Source of the DNA: Bacillus albus
Lineage (GTDB): Bacteria; Bacillota; Bacilli; Bacillales; Bacillaceae_G
DNA: 64,000 nucleotides
Assembly: GCF_001884185.1 (NCBI RefSeq)
Contig: NZ_MAOE01000047.1
Location: forward strand, 1 to 64,000
Reading direction: 5' to 3'
A program made the translations under genes and the position numbers. Position 1 is the stretch's first letter; each line of letters starts with the position of its first letter. Positions 55,701 through 64,000 of this stretch are shown one piece after another. The notes beneath the pieces were generated by a model. It ran no database searches and was not told the DNA's origin. It saw only the letters and a program-made list of their open reading frames with translations.

Positions 55701-58700
55701 CTGGAATTTCTGTAATCGTCACTTGGAACGTTACCTCAATACTTCCACCATCCATTAATAATGGCGTAACTGTAAATCCTATTTCTGGATTTAAACCGAG
55801 TTGCTGCACCCCACCTATCGTTACACTATCTTCTACAAATGTCGTTCCTTCTGGTATGACATCTTGGAAGAACACATCTGTAACTGGTATAATTCCTACG
55901 TTTGAAATGAGCACGGTATACGTTAATACATCCCCAACCGCTCCAGTTGCAACGTCGACTGTTTTTGTTGCGGTTACTTCACCGGGAGGAGGTAACGGTA
56001 TTGTAACTACCGTTGTATTACTTGAGTTCGTTGTTGTTACAGGTGGTTGTAAAGGATTTAATAAGAAAGTGGCTGTAGCAGATGCTGTATTTAATACTGC
56101 TCCGCGTGTAGACGGTGCAATTACCGTAACTTGGAACGTTACAGCCAATAATGTTCCAGCTGCAATATTAGGAAGCAGGAAACCGACATTCGGGTCAAAT
56201 CCAGGTTGTGACGTTCCATTTATCGTTACACTATTTGCTACAAATGTTGTTTCTGGGGCAATTGGATCAATGAAAGAGACATTTGTTGCTGTTACTGTTC
56301 CATTATTTCGAATAACAATAGAATACGTGTAAGTTTCTCCAAGTGCTGCTTGTTGTACAGATGAAGATTTTTGTATATTTAACTGTGCTGTGTTTACTTG
56401 CGTCACTACAAAATTACTATTTGTAACAGTCGTTATTGGAGGGTTTGCTGGATTTATAAGAAAACTGGCAGTAACGTTCGATTGGTTTCTAACATTTCCA
56501 CCGCTCGGAACACTCGTCACTGTAACTTGAAACGTAATCGTAGCCGTTTGCCCGACCGGAATATTTGGTACTGGGAAACCTGCCATAGGATTCGCGCCTT
56601 GCTGAACGACTCCGTTTATCGTCACACTATTTGCTACAAACGCAGTACCGGACGGAATTGGATCTTGAAAAATAATATTCGTTGCAGGAACAGTTCCTGT
56701 ATTTTGAATAAGAATCGTATACGTTAACGTATCCCCTACTCCTGCTTGTGGTGTATTTACACTCTTCATTATATTAAGTGATCCTACATTCACTCGCGTC
56801 ACAACAATATTACTAATCGTTACAATTGTAATTGGTGGCTGGAGAGGACTTACTTGGAAATCAGCAGTTACATTCGCATTATTCGGAAGAACTCTATTTG
56901 GTGGTACACTCGTGATTGTTACTTGGAAAGTAACTGTTACCATCCCTCCTACTGGAATATTAGCAAGTGGAAATCCAGTTGTCGGGTTCAAACCTGGTTG
57001 AGGTGTCCCATTTATTGTTACACTATTCGCTACAAAAGTAGTTCCAACTGGAATCGGATCAAGGAATGATACATTTGTCGCTGCTACTGTTCCACTATTT
57101 TGTATACGAACTGTATACGTTAACGTATCTCCTACACCGGCTTCAGTAGCACTTACACTTTTCATTACATTTAACCCTGAAGAATTCACGACTGTCATAA
57201 CAGTATTACTTGGTTCTGTTACAGTAATCGGTGGCTCTGTTGGATTTACAAGGAAATCTCCAGTTACATTCGCATTATTTACAACATTGTTTCCTTGAGG
57301 AATTTCATCAATTAACACTTCAAATGAAACAATTACATTCGCGCCAGTAGGCAAATCATTTAACGGGAATCCAAGTTCTGGATCTGCACCTTCTTGTAAA
57401 ATACCATTAACCAATACACTGTTTTCAATAAATAATGTCCCTTGTGGAATTGAATCTTGGAAAAATACATTCGTAGCTGGTACACTACCTGCATTTATGA
57501 TTTCAATTGTATATACTAAAACATCCCCTACAGTCGCAACATCCGTATTCACTGCTTTCACAACTTCGAAGTTCCCTGATTGTATAGTTGTATTCACAAT
57601 GTTACTCGGAACATTGATTGTTACGGGTGGTTCACTCGGATTCACTTGAAAACTTGCTGTTACATTTGCTTGATTTAATATGTCTTCATTTTCTGGGTCC
57701 TGTACAATTAATACGTCAAATGTGACTACAACTGTTTGAGCCGCAGGAATATCAGGAAGAGAAAATCCTGTATTCGGATTTAATCCACTTTGTGGTACTC
57801 CATTAATTGTTACAGAATTTGCAACAAATGAGACAGCGAGAGAAATAGTGTCTTGGAAAAACACATTTGTTAACGGAACGTTTCCTGTATTTTGGACGGC
57901 AATCGTATATGTTAAAGTGTCCCCTACTGCCGCTTGTGTCGTATTCACTTCTTTTATTACATTTAAACCACCTGTATTAACTTGTGTCACAACTGTATTC
58001 GTTTGTCTATTAATCGTCACTGGTGGTTGATTCGGAATAACGACGAAATTAGCAGATACATTTCCACGATTCGCAATCGTGCCTCCTGATGGCGTAGATG
58101 TCACTCGAACTTGAAAACGCACTGTCCTACTTCCGCCAGGAGAAATATTTGCTACCGCAAACCCAGTCGAAGGATTTGCTCCAGGTTGTGAAATCCCATC
58201 TACAGTCACACTATTTGCGATAAAAGTCGTTCCAATTGGAATCGGATCTTGAAAAATAACATTTGTCGCAAGTATATTTCCGATATTCTCAATTGTAATA
58301 GTGTAGGTAAGAATATCGTTAACCGTCGCAAAAGCTTTATCCACTGTTTTTCTCGTTCTTATATCAGCTATATTAATAGTAGTAACTACAGTATTACTTG
58401 TCGCTTGCCCTGAAACTGGTTGTTGACCAGGTACTGGAGTAAAGTTAAAGGTTGCACTCGCACGGTTCGGAATTGGATTGACAAGTGGATTAGATGTTAC
58501 TCGAACTTGAAAACGCACTACAGTCGTTTGCGAAGCATTAATACTTCCTAGATTAATACTGCTTGCTGGATTTGCTCCTGGACGTGCTACTCCATTCACT
58601 GTAACACTATTTGGAACAAATGTTGTTCCACCAGGGATACTATCGACAAAAATAACATTATTTGCAGTGACATTCCCATTATTCGTCACATTAACCGTGT

Positions 58701-60180
58701 ATGTTAATACATCATTAAGTGTCGCTGTCTGTAAATCTACAGATTTTTGCATACTTATAGTTGCTTGATTTACTGTCGTTTGTACTGTATTTGAAGAAGA
58801 CGTACTTGTAATAGGAGGACTACCAACGAAAGGACGGAATTGATATGACACCATTGCACGATTTGAAATAGGATTTGGATTCGGGAATGATGTTATTCGA
58901 ACTTGAAATGTAACAATTCTTTGCGTGTTATTTGGGATTGTACCTAAATTAATTCCATTCGCAGGGTTCGCATTCGGCTGTGTTACTCCTCCTACCGTTA
59001 CACTACCTGCAACAAACGTCGTTCCGTTCGGAATACTATCACGTAATACAACGTTTTCTGCACTTCCTGTTCCTGTATTTGGGACCGTAATCGTATAAGT
59101 GAGAGTATCCCCTACTCCTGCGACTGTTCTATTAACCGATTTAACAGGATTAATAATTGGACCGGTTGCATCAATTTGAACACCAAAACCAGCTGCAGCG
59201 TATCCATCTCCATTTGTAACGAAGCGAACAGTTGCTGACGTTTGATTATTTACTAATGATGCAGAGGCATTTACATTCGTAATATCCCACCCTTGTCTTC
59301 TGACGGCTAAAGCTGCCCCTAACGGCTGATTCAAATTCCCAAATGTCCCGGTTGTATCTAGCTCTCCAATGTCATTACAAATTTGTGATTGAAAGAAATT
59401 ATTAGCAGGGTTTCTCGGGCCTGATAATGCAACTGTAGTATTTGCATTCGGTCCAAAGCGAAGTTGATCTCCAACAATGTTAGAATCACCTTCTTGAGCA
59501 GTTACGAGCACCCGTCCTGTTACAGCTCCTGTCGCAGGAGTAGCAAATCCTGAGATAGTTGCATCAACTGGTGGTGATGAAGCATCGATAATTTCTTGAC
59601 CTGCATAAACTGATAAATTCCGAAGTGGCAAACTGGCATTTTGATACACAACCTCAAGCGTCCATCCAGCCGAACGACTAATAGTTGAATCAGATGAAGT
59701 TCTTGCAGCTGGCACTGCACCTGTAGTATAAGTTCCTGCCCCGCCTGCACTAACAAGATTCGTTACATTGGCAGAGCGCGCATAATAAAATTGATTTCCT
59801 ACTGAACCTTGCTGTGCGGTTGCAGGATCTGGCGTAACAGAAAACGTCCCTGCTGGCGTTGTAAATGTAATGTTATCATTTAAAAATGGTAAAACATCTT
59901 CCGTATCAGTCCGGAAAGTACCAGCCCAAACTAATTCTGCGTATAACACACTGCTTCCCGCTGGAAGATTTAAAATAGCACTTGAAGAATTCAATTGCCA
60001 TTCATCTGTTGTCCCTGCTGGGAATCCTGGTACTTGCAGCGCTGTATTTACTGTCGTAAACACAGCAAGTGTACCAAAAATATTGCCTGGCGCAGGCGAT
60101 GTAGGGCTAAGCCCTAACGTATTCCCCGTAAAAGTGACGGCACCAGGTACTGTTGTTGTAAAACGATTTATAAAAGGCAC
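52708..60180 (-). CDS. Giant DUF11-repeat protein (2,490 residues)
   Basis: The largest gene of the window. Residues 1-340 form a unique domain without a signal peptide (MPFINRFTTTVPGAV..., with LRNLSVYAGQEIID and WDITNVNASASLVNNQ). About 16 tandem repeats of ~132 residues follow, each of the DUF11/conserved-repeat type with VGDTLTYTI-x-NTGT, then DxIPxGTTFVxNSVTINGV, GFxLPDIPVG and NxANVTASF-x-NPxEPPIT. The last 28 residues are Cys/His-rich (CETNFNCLDKFSFQCSPCN). There is no LPXTG, SLH or membrane anchor. Similar proteins make rod-like adhesive arrays; here surface or spore location is inference. GTG start with GAGATGA upstream. Repeats create long antisense frames that are not genes. Confidence 0.9.
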   Translation of the reverse strand: MPFINRFTTTVPGAVTFTGNTLGLSPTSPAPGNIFGTLAVFTTVNTALQVPGFPAGTTDEWQLNSSSAILNLPAGSSVLYAELVWAGTFRTDTEDVLPFLNDNITFTTPAGTFSVTPDPATAQQGSVGNQFYYARSANVTNLVSAGGAGTYTTGAVPAARTSSDSTISRSAGWTLEVVYQNASLPLRNLSVYAGQEIIDASSPPVDATISGFATPATGAVTGRVLVTAQEGDSNIVGDQLRFGPNANTTVALSGPRNPANNFFQSQICNDIGELDTTGTFGNLNQPLGAALAVRRQGWDITNVNASASLVNNQTSATVRFVTNGDGYAAAGFGVQIDATGPIINPVKSVNRTVAGVGDTLTYTITVPNTGTGSAENVVLRDSIPNGTTFVAGSVTVGGVTQPNANPANGINLGTIPNNTQRIVTFQVRITSFPNPNPISNRAMVSYQFRPFVGSPPITSTSSSNTVQTTVNQATISMQKSVDLQTATLNDVLTYTVNVTNNGNVTANNVIFVDSIPGGTTFVPNSVTVNGVARPGANPASSINLGSINASQTTVVRFQVRVTSNPLVNPIPNRASATFNFTPVPGQQPVSGQATSNTVVTTINIADIRTRKTVDKAFATVNDILTYTITIENIGNILATNVIFQDPIPIGTTFIANSVTVDGISQPGANPSTGFAVANISPGGSRTVRFQVRVTSTPSGGTIANRGNVSANFVVIPNQPPVTINRQTNTVVTQVNTGGLNVIKEVNTTQAAVGDTLTYTIAVQNTGNVPLTNVFFQDTISLAVSFVANSVTINGVPQSGLNPNTGFSLPDIPAAQTVVVTFDVLIVQDPENEDILNQANVTASFQVNPSEPPVTINVPSNIVNTTIQSGNFEVVKAVNTDVATVGDVLVYTIEIINAGSVPATNVFFQDSIPQGTLFIENSVLVNGILQEGADPELGFPLNDLPTGANVIVSFEVLIDEIPQGNNVVNNANVTGDFLVNPTEPPITVTEPSNTVMTVVNSSGLNVMKSVSATEAGVGDTLTYTVRIQNSGTVAATNVSFLDPIPVGTTFVANSVTINGTPQPGLNPTTGFPLANIPVGGMVTVTFQVTITSVPPNRVLPNNANVTADFQVSPLQPPITIVTISNIVVTRVNVGSLNIMKSVNTPQAGVGDTLTYTILIQNTGTVPATNIIFQDPIPSGTAFVANSVTINGVVQQGANPMAGFPVPNIPVGQTATITFQVTVTSVPSGGNVRNQSNVTASFLINPANPPITTVTNSNFVVTQVNTAQLNIQKSSSVQQAALGETYTYSIVIRNNGTVTATNVSFIDPIAPETTFVANSVTINGTSQPGFDPNVGFLLPNIAAGTLLAVTFQVTVIAPSTRGAVLNTASATATFLLNPLQPPVTTTNSSNTTVVTIPLPPPGEVTATKTVDVATGAVGDVLTYTVLISNVGIIPVTDVFFQDVIPEGTTFVEDSVTIGGVQQLGLNPEIGFTVTPLLMDGGSIEVTFQVTITEIPDNEVILNDADVTFTSQPNPQEPPITETILTNLVVTTINIAFVFPLKLVDKEVATVGEVLTYDVLIFNFGTVPATNVQFIDTTSAGVAFVPGSVSINEVPAPGLDPFIGFTVPDIPVDDFVRVTYQEVVTSIPEGGTIVNFVDVTATFAVSETEPPITETTTSNTTLTEINESGLNVLKSVSQPVVAVGDTITYTTVVQNTGTVVATNIQYSDVLPSSIAFVPNSVTIEGVLQPGFNPNNGFPLPDIDPGESVEVTFQVTVVSVPSNGTIVNTANITGSFVLVPGEPPVIVNQPSNTTLTTVNRGQFNIIKQVNRAATLVGDVLTYTVLITNTGTVTANGVQFIDTISAGASFVPNSVTINGALQPNLNPITGFGVGDIPVGETVIVTFQATVINIPSSGTITNVANITGSFVLVPGEPPVVVTEPSNTTITRINRGRFSIIKSVNKEATRLGDTLTYSVQVTNTGTVTATNVQFFDVLSPSLEFVPGSVQINGISQVGLDPFVGFSLPDLAVGDSILITFEVNVIAIPPSNSIMNAARVTGDFELIPGEPSFTITNSSNTTVTPVNRGSLDMLKEVDNSIVGVGETVTYTVRILNTGTADAMNVQFIDVLSQEAVFVPNSVTVNGIARPGVNPQVGFTIVDIPVGETAIVTYEATITSFPDGGTVVNVAGALAEYILVPGEPPVTVMDTSNTVIVTVNTAILFVAKGANFEVAMVGDVITYGIAVINDSTVPVTNIVLTDIIDPNTLFINGTVTINDVPFPFANPNTGIPLGDFQPNDAAIINFQVVITGGQINNLVTNTATANGFATVNPNEPPVVVEGDSNTVVIPFIPQNVSTTVVKTADHQTATIGDVITFTTVITNTGDTVMQNIRFQDMLDSSVRFVLGSVTVDNTLVLNVNPVSGFLIGSLNPGEARTVSFQVVVQSAPSGSGNYINQANIRFEHQVGTVLPPVTQIIESNIVVIPFVPTIEQICETNFNCLDKFSFQCSPCNHLHEHKK

Positions 60181-60296
60181 ACAATCATCTCATTTCAATT
60201 ATAGTAAAAAGTGCTCTATACTATAAAATGTAGACAAACTATGCAATGTACTTTGTCCAACAAAATTCCGCACATACGAGAGGAGCTTACTACACT

Positions 60297-61046
60297 ATGC
60301 GCTATGTTATCGTAACAGGAACTTCACAAGGTTTAGGTGAGGCAATCGCCGCGCAATTGTTAGAAGAAAACACGAGTATCATCTCTATTTCTAGAAGAGA
60401 AAATAAAGAGCTTACGAAACTTGCACAGCAATATAACAGCAATTGTGTTTTCCACTCCTTAGATCTTCAAGATGTACATAATTTAGAAACGAACTTTAAC
60501 GACATCATTTCATCTATTCAAAAAGACATTGTATCATCTATTCATTTAATTAATAATGCTGGTACACTCGCACCGATGAAACCAATAGAAAAAGCTGAAA
60601 GTGAACTGCTCATTACGAATGTTCAAATTAATTTACTTGCACCGATGATTCTTACCTCCACTTTCATGAAACATACGAAAGATTGGAAAGTAGATAAACG
60701 TGTTATAAACATTTCATCTGGTGCAGGGAAAAATCCTTATTTCGGATGGGGCGCTTATTGCACGACGAAAGCTGGTGTAAATATGTTTACACAGTGCGTA
60801 GCAACCGAAGAAGCAGAAAAAGAATATCCAGTAAAAATCGTCTCTTTTGCACCTGGTGTTGTCGACACAAGTATGCAAGCACAAATTCGCGAAACAAATA
60901 AAGAAGATTTCATAAATTTAGACCGCTTCATCGCACTAAAAGAAGAAGGAAAACTATTGTCACCTGAATACGTTGCGAAAGCAATTCGTAACTTACTAGA
61001 AACTGAGAATTTCCCGCAAGGTGAAGTCATTCGAATTGATGACTAA
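60297..61046 (+). CDS. Short-chain dehydrogenase, YueD-like benzil/sepiapterin reductase
   Basis: 249 residues from ATG 60297 (GAGAGGAG upstream). SDR motifs: VTGTSQGLGEAIA (cofactor loop), LINNAGTL, NISSGAGKNPYFGWGAYCTTKAG (serine, tyrosine and lysine of the active site, YCTTK) and FAPGVVDTSMQ. Size and motifs match B. cereus/B. subtilis YueD, an NADPH-dependent benzil reductase that yields (S)-benzoin. The physiological substrate is unknown. It is divergent from the giant DUF11 gene and closed by a terminator. Confidence 0.9.
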   Translation: MRYVIVTGTSQGLGEAIAAQLLEENTSIISISRRENKELTKLAQQYNSNCVFHSLDLQDVHNLETNFNDIISSIQKDIVSSIHLINNAGTLAPMKPIEKAESELLITNVQINLLAPMILTSTFMKHTKDWKVDKRVINISSGAGKNPYFGWGAYCTTKAGVNMFTQCVATEEAEKEYPVKIVSFAPGVVDTSMQAQIRETNKEDFINLDRFIALKEEGKLLSPEYVAKAIRNLLETENFPQGEVIRIDD

Positions 61047-61048
61047 CA

Positions 61049-61080
61049 AAAAGGCACGCTCTAATAGCGTGCCTTTTCAT
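61049..61080. terminator. Bidirectional terminator
   Basis: AAAAAGGCACGC and GCGTGCCTTTT form a stem between convergent genes. Confidence 0.92.
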
Positions 61081-61081
61081 T

Positions 61082-61915
61082 TTATTTCTCTAAAAATATA
61101 AGTACAGACTCCGCAATTTGTTCATAACCAATTTCTTGATAAATTTTATTAGACGTAGGATTCGCTAGATCAGTATATAACGTAGTCGTCTTATACCCTT
61201 CATCTAACATACGTTGACTAAGTGCACCGACACAACTAGATGCGTACCCTTTTTTCCTTTCTTCTTGCGGCGTATATACGAAATTAACTGTTATATTGTT
61301 TGTAGTTGGTCTCGTTTTTGCAGCTACAGATACAAGCTTCCCGTCTACTTCTAATCCAAACAGACGACGGTTAGTAATTAATGCATGAGCGGTTTGGGTC
61401 GATTCTTCTTTCGTAGTAGGCAAATTCACATCTTCGCAAAATTGATATATCCACTGTTCTATTAATGGTAGCTCATCACTACTTACTTCTCGAAAGACTC
61501 CATCTCCGTTCCACTTTTTCTTCACTTGTTTTAATTCATATACACCTTGCTCCATTGCAACAGTAGTTTTCTTATTTTCTAACAATGCAATCTCTTCCGC
61601 TAATCTCTGTACAATTTTCTTATTACCAATCAATCCAGGAACATTTGGATACACTTTCGTTAATTTTTTTGCTACGTCTGAGATGTCCCCTTCTGACATC
61701 TCAGACGTAGCAACAATGATTTGTTTCTTTTCTTCTGTTTGAAGAAATACAACTACAATTTCTTCCTCTTGTTTTGCTATCCCCATAAATATCGGTTGTT
61801 GGATCATTTGTAATACACCCAATATGAGGTTATTTTCCTGCTCATTCTTCTCTAAAAATGGTGTAACCTCCTCTTTAAAAGTAAGAATCTCTTCATATAC
61901 ATGTAATTGAATCAT
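61082..61915 (-). CDS. GNAT acetyltransferase, two-domain
   Basis: 277 residues from ATG 61915 (AGAGAAGAG ahead). The C-terminal half carries the GNAT core: FGLEVDGKLVSVAAKTRP, NITVNFVYTPQEERKKGYASSCVGALSQRML (acetyl-CoA loop) and LYTDLANPTSNKIYQEIGYEQ. The N-terminal half (about 1-130) is a degenerate GNAT-like or regulatory domain, as in several Bacillus proteins. The substrate is unknown. It is followed downstream, in the convergent direction, by the YueD-like gene. Confidence 0.88.
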   Translation of the reverse strand: MIQLHVYEEILTFKEEVTPFLEKNEQENNLILGVLQMIQQPIFMGIAKQEEEIVVVFLQTEEKKQIIVATSEMSEGDISDVAKKLTKVYPNVPGLIGNKKIVQRLAEEIALLENKKTTVAMEQGVYELKQVKKKWNGDGVFREVSSDELPLIEQWIYQFCEDVNLPTTKEESTQTAHALITNRRLFGLEVDGKLVSVAAKTRPTTNNITVNFVYTPQEERKKGYASSCVGALSQRMLDEGYKTTTLYTDLANPTSNKIYQEIGYEQIAESVLIFLEK

Positions 61916-61981
61916 CGACAATCTCTTCTCTCTATTTATAGTTTCATTAAGTATTGGCGATTAATTCAATAAATTCCTCTT

Positions 61982-63490
61982 TTACGATTCAATAATATCC
62001 GAGGCTAACGTATTCAAATCATTTTCCGCTTGTAAAATTCTCTGTTTTTCTTTTTCAAATACCTTTTCTTCTTTCTGAAATAACTCTTTTCGATTGTTAA
62101 TCATACGCTCCATTTCTTTTTTACTCGGTCCACCGTATACCTTTCTTTTTTGAATGAAAGCTTCTGGCGATACAATCTCTTCCCACTCGTTTTCTAATAG
62201 CTGTATTTTATAATTTTCTTGTAAGTATATATTTACATCTTTGAAATGCAATTCATGCAGCTCCTTTTGTTGCTCCAATGACATATTTGCAATAACACTT
62301 GCTGCATGATGCGCATGCCGAAATGGAATGTTATAGTTTTTTGTTAAAACATCTGCGAAATCAGTTATCGTAATTGCATGTTTATAAGAACGACTTTTCA
62401 ACGTTTCTTCTTCTACTTTCATCGTTCGAATCACTGCATTCATAATACAAAAAACACGAATAGTCTTTTCAATTCCTTTATATAAATACGGCTGCAAGTC
62501 ATCTTCCGTATCGACAATATCACCAAATGGCGTATTATGAATCATTTGAAATACTGTAAATGCTTCTCCTAAAGCACTACTCGTAATCGCACGCGCATGC
62601 TCAATTGAAACTGGATTTCGCTTTTGCGGCATAATACTACTAATTTGTACATATGGCTTCGCAACAGTAATACCATCATATTCTTTCGTCGCTAATAGTA
62701 AGAAGTCATGAATCCATCTGCTCGTATTCGTCATCATTACCATAAGTAGCGAGCTAACTTCTAATAAATAATCCGCTCCAGCAACAGCATCATATGAATT
62801 CTCAATTACATTTGTAAATCCAAGTAAATAAGCAACTCGCTCTCGTTTAATCGGGAAACTTGTTGTAGAAAGAGCGGCGGCTCCCATTGGAGACTGATTT
62901 AAAAGTTTGTACGTTCGTTTCATTCGCTCTAAATCTCTTTGCATCGTATCATAAATCGCTAACGTATAATGACCAAATGTAGTTGGCTGCGCTGGTTGTG
63001 TATGTGTATAAGCCGGCATAATCGTTCCCTTATGATCATCGGCAAGTTGCAACATACTTTCTTGCAATAACAAATGATGCTCCATTAATCGTAGTACATA
63101 TCGCCTTAAACTCATGCGATACATCGTTACACCCATATCATTTCTACTTCTACCAATATGCATATTGCTTACAAAATCGCATTTCGCTTCTTGAGAAATT
63201 AAATGTTCGACTAAAAAAAAGAGATCTTCATGTTGCTTTGTATATAGCAATTGATCTTTCGGAATCCCCTCTATCTTGTTTAATGCGTGTAATATAACTT
63301 TAGCTTCTTCCTTTTTCATTAAATTTTCTTCAGTCAGCATCGTAATATGCGCTTTATGCACTTGAAACATATCTTTTAATAAGTAATTTCGTTGAAAATG
63401 AAATACATGTTGTAATACACAATCCACATATGTTTTCCCAGGGAAATCAGCGCCTTCACTCTTTATAAACTCTTCTTTACTTTGTTTCAT
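61982..63490 (-). CDS. Argininosuccinate lyase-like fumarase-superfamily protein
   Basis: 502 residues from ATG 63490. Superfamily blocks: NMHIGRSRNDMGVTMYRMSLRR, MPAYTHTQPAQPTTFGHYTLA, GAAALSTTSFPIKRERVAYLLGF, and the catalytic-loop signature SSIMPQKRNPVSIEHARA, whose serine is the general base. It is clearly an argininosuccinate lyase paralogue, somewhat longer than ArgH (about 460) and with a charged coiled-coil C-terminal tail. No arginine-biosynthesis genes are adjacent, so a different C-N elimination substrate is possible. It is followed by a GNAT gene 66 bp downstream on the same strand. Confidence 0.85.
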   Translation of the reverse strand: MKQSKEEFIKSEGADFPGKTYVDCVLQHVFHFQRNYLLKDMFQVHKAHITMLTEENLMKKEEAKVILHALNKIEGIPKDQLLYTKQHEDLFFLVEHLISQEAKCDFVSNMHIGRSRNDMGVTMYRMSLRRYVLRLMEHHLLLQESMLQLADDHKGTIMPAYTHTQPAQPTTFGHYTLAIYDTMQRDLERMKRTYKLLNQSPMGAAALSTTSFPIKRERVAYLLGFTNVIENSYDAVAGADYLLEVSSLLMVMMTNTSRWIHDFLLLATKEYDGITVAKPYVQISSIMPQKRNPVSIEHARAITSSALGEAFTVFQMIHNTPFGDIVDTEDDLQPYLYKGIEKTIRVFCIMNAVIRTMKVEEETLKSRSYKHAITITDFADVLTKNYNIPFRHAHHAASVIANMSLEQQKELHELHFKDVNIYLQENYKIQLLENEWEEIVSPEAFIQKRKVYGGPSKKEMERMINNRKELFQKEEKVFEKEKQRILQAENDLNTLASDIIES

Positions 63491-63563
63491 CACCTTTTCC
63501 CCTCTCACCTAAGTATTACTACCCATCATACCCAGAGATAGAAAAAAAGTGCTTGTACATAAA

Positions 63564-63592
63564 AAACTCGGTGCTCTCTGCACCGAGTTTAT
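63564..63592 (-). terminator. Terminator of the serine hydrolase gene
   Basis: AAACTCGGTGC and GCACCGAGTTT form a stem overlapping the stop codon of the gene at the window edge; U-run on the minus strand. Confidence 0.9.
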
Positions 63593-64000
63593 TTAATAAA
63601 AGTCGCATCATACTTATCACTTTGCAACACTTGGAAATGTAAGTTTGCTAAATGTTTACGTATTTCTGCACTGTCGTCCTCATTTAAATTATTTGCTAAA
63701 AACACTATTTCTGTACAGTTCCCGCGTTTATCCATTGCATAAACTGCTTTTGTAACTGTCCATGGCGTATAACCATTTTTTTGCCCTGCATGTCTAAATG
63801 TTTTACGATATTTCTTAGCGCTCATATCTGTTTCAACAATATTCGCCCACACTTTTTCTTCGGCTTCTGTTAGGCCACCTTTATGATTTGCCTTTTGAAG
63901 CAGTACCATATAATCGTTTGCAGAAGCTGATGGTAATCGATCTGACCAAATTTTATCGTAACGTTCCTCTAAATAAAGAGGAATTTCCTTCTGCAATAAT
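63589..64000 (-). CDS. C-terminal part of a serine hydrolase / class A beta-lactamase-like protein
   Basis: Partial: the frame stays open to the right edge. The visible ~136 residues include SASANDYMVLLQKANHKGG, LTEAEEKVWANIVE and HAGQKNGYTPWTVTKAVYAM, whose KNG equals the KTG box of the beta-lactamase fold, plus a C-terminal EIVFLANNLN strand. A TTG near the edge is not a likely start. The SxxK active site must lie outside the window. The function cannot be narrowed further. Confidence 0.65.
   Translation of the reverse strand, partial: LLQKEIPLYLEERYDKIWSDRLPSASANDYMVLLQKANHKGGLTEAEEKVWANIVETDMSAKKYRKTFRHAGQKNGYTPWTVTKAVYAMDKRGNCTEIVFLANNLNEDDSAEIRKHLANLHFQVLQSDKYDATFIK

Noticed and set aside
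53543-60226. Several long plus-strand reading frames opposite the giant DUF11 gene (e.g. 55688-56332, 59870-60226)
   Set aside because: They repeat with the period of the DUF11 repeats, lack ribosome-binding sites and lie fully antisense to a coherent gene.

Overview
The window looks like chromosomal DNA of a Bacillus cereus group member (B. cereus, B. thuringiensis or a close relative). It is AT-rich and low-GC, and the genes have strong Shine-Dalgarno sites. It carries haemolysin II with its dedicated repressor HlyIIR, a Rap-Phr pair whose Phr ends in GHTGG, a bcr1-type repeat, DUF3900 and DUF2871 family genes, and a large M9 collagenase. There are no rRNA or tRNA genes and no CRISPR array. 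All gene assignments come from reading translated sequence; no database search was run.

Layout. (1) 1-6.6 kb: part of a group I intron interrupts the 3' end of a MerR/GyrI-type regulator gene. Next come an agmatine-deiminase-like enzyme, a bestrophin, a PsiE-like membrane protein, a lipoprotein agmatine deiminase behind a MerR-type 19-bp-spacer promoter, and a penicillin-binding serine hydrolase. (2) 6.8-16.5 kb: metabolic and regulatory genes (MFS/LysR divergent pair, GlpQ-type phosphodiesterase, FAD monooxygenase, ArsR plus quinone-reductase-like enzyme, SelO). (3) 16.7-24 kb: Rap-Phr sporulation switch, PaiB-like and GrpB proteins, a GlcD-like oxidase/BASS transporter operon, and a candidate small RNA. 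(4) 24-41 kb: an accessory, virulence-flavoured stretch. It holds a membrane GGDEF-EAL protein; an ABC-F resistance gene with a leader peptide but a frameshift; hlyIIR-hlyII with an exact 44-bp operator and Fur boxes; an SLH-amidase; a PagR-like ArsR repressor; a secreted protein; a KinB-like kinase; a decayed second copy of the hlyII 3' end; and a collagenase. (5) 41-52.7 kb: mostly core-type genes (two GNATs, a VOC dioxygenase, VanW lipoprotein, DUF3900, KapD-like exonuclease, cold-shock protein, Fur-boxed flavodoxin, acetate transporter, Nudix/ASCH) and a bcr1 element. (6) 52.7-60.2 kb: one 2,490-residue protein made of about 16 DUF11-type repeats. (7) 60.3-64 kb: a YueD-like reductase, a GNAT, an argininosuccinate-lyase-like protein and the 3' end of a serine hydrolase gene.

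Working together. HlyIIR, Fur and the AT-rich operator control the pore-forming toxin. Collagenase, SLH-amidase, the PagR-like regulator and the small secreted protein sit around it as a likely secreted-factor cluster. Rap-Phr, a sporulation-type kinase and a KapD-like protein all plausibly touch the Spo0 phosphorelay.

The most notable structural findings are the group I intron whose predicted 5' splice site falls inside the regulator's reading frame, the hlyII 3'-end relic (with its terminator) abutting the collagenase stop codon, the ABC-F leader-peptide region, a palindrome shared by two distant promoter-like sites, and a perfect 37-bp palindrome. Several genes carry one-base deletions (6.87, 29.15 and 41.77 kb), two of them in homopolymers. 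They may be real decay, phase variation or assembly error, and should be checked against reads.
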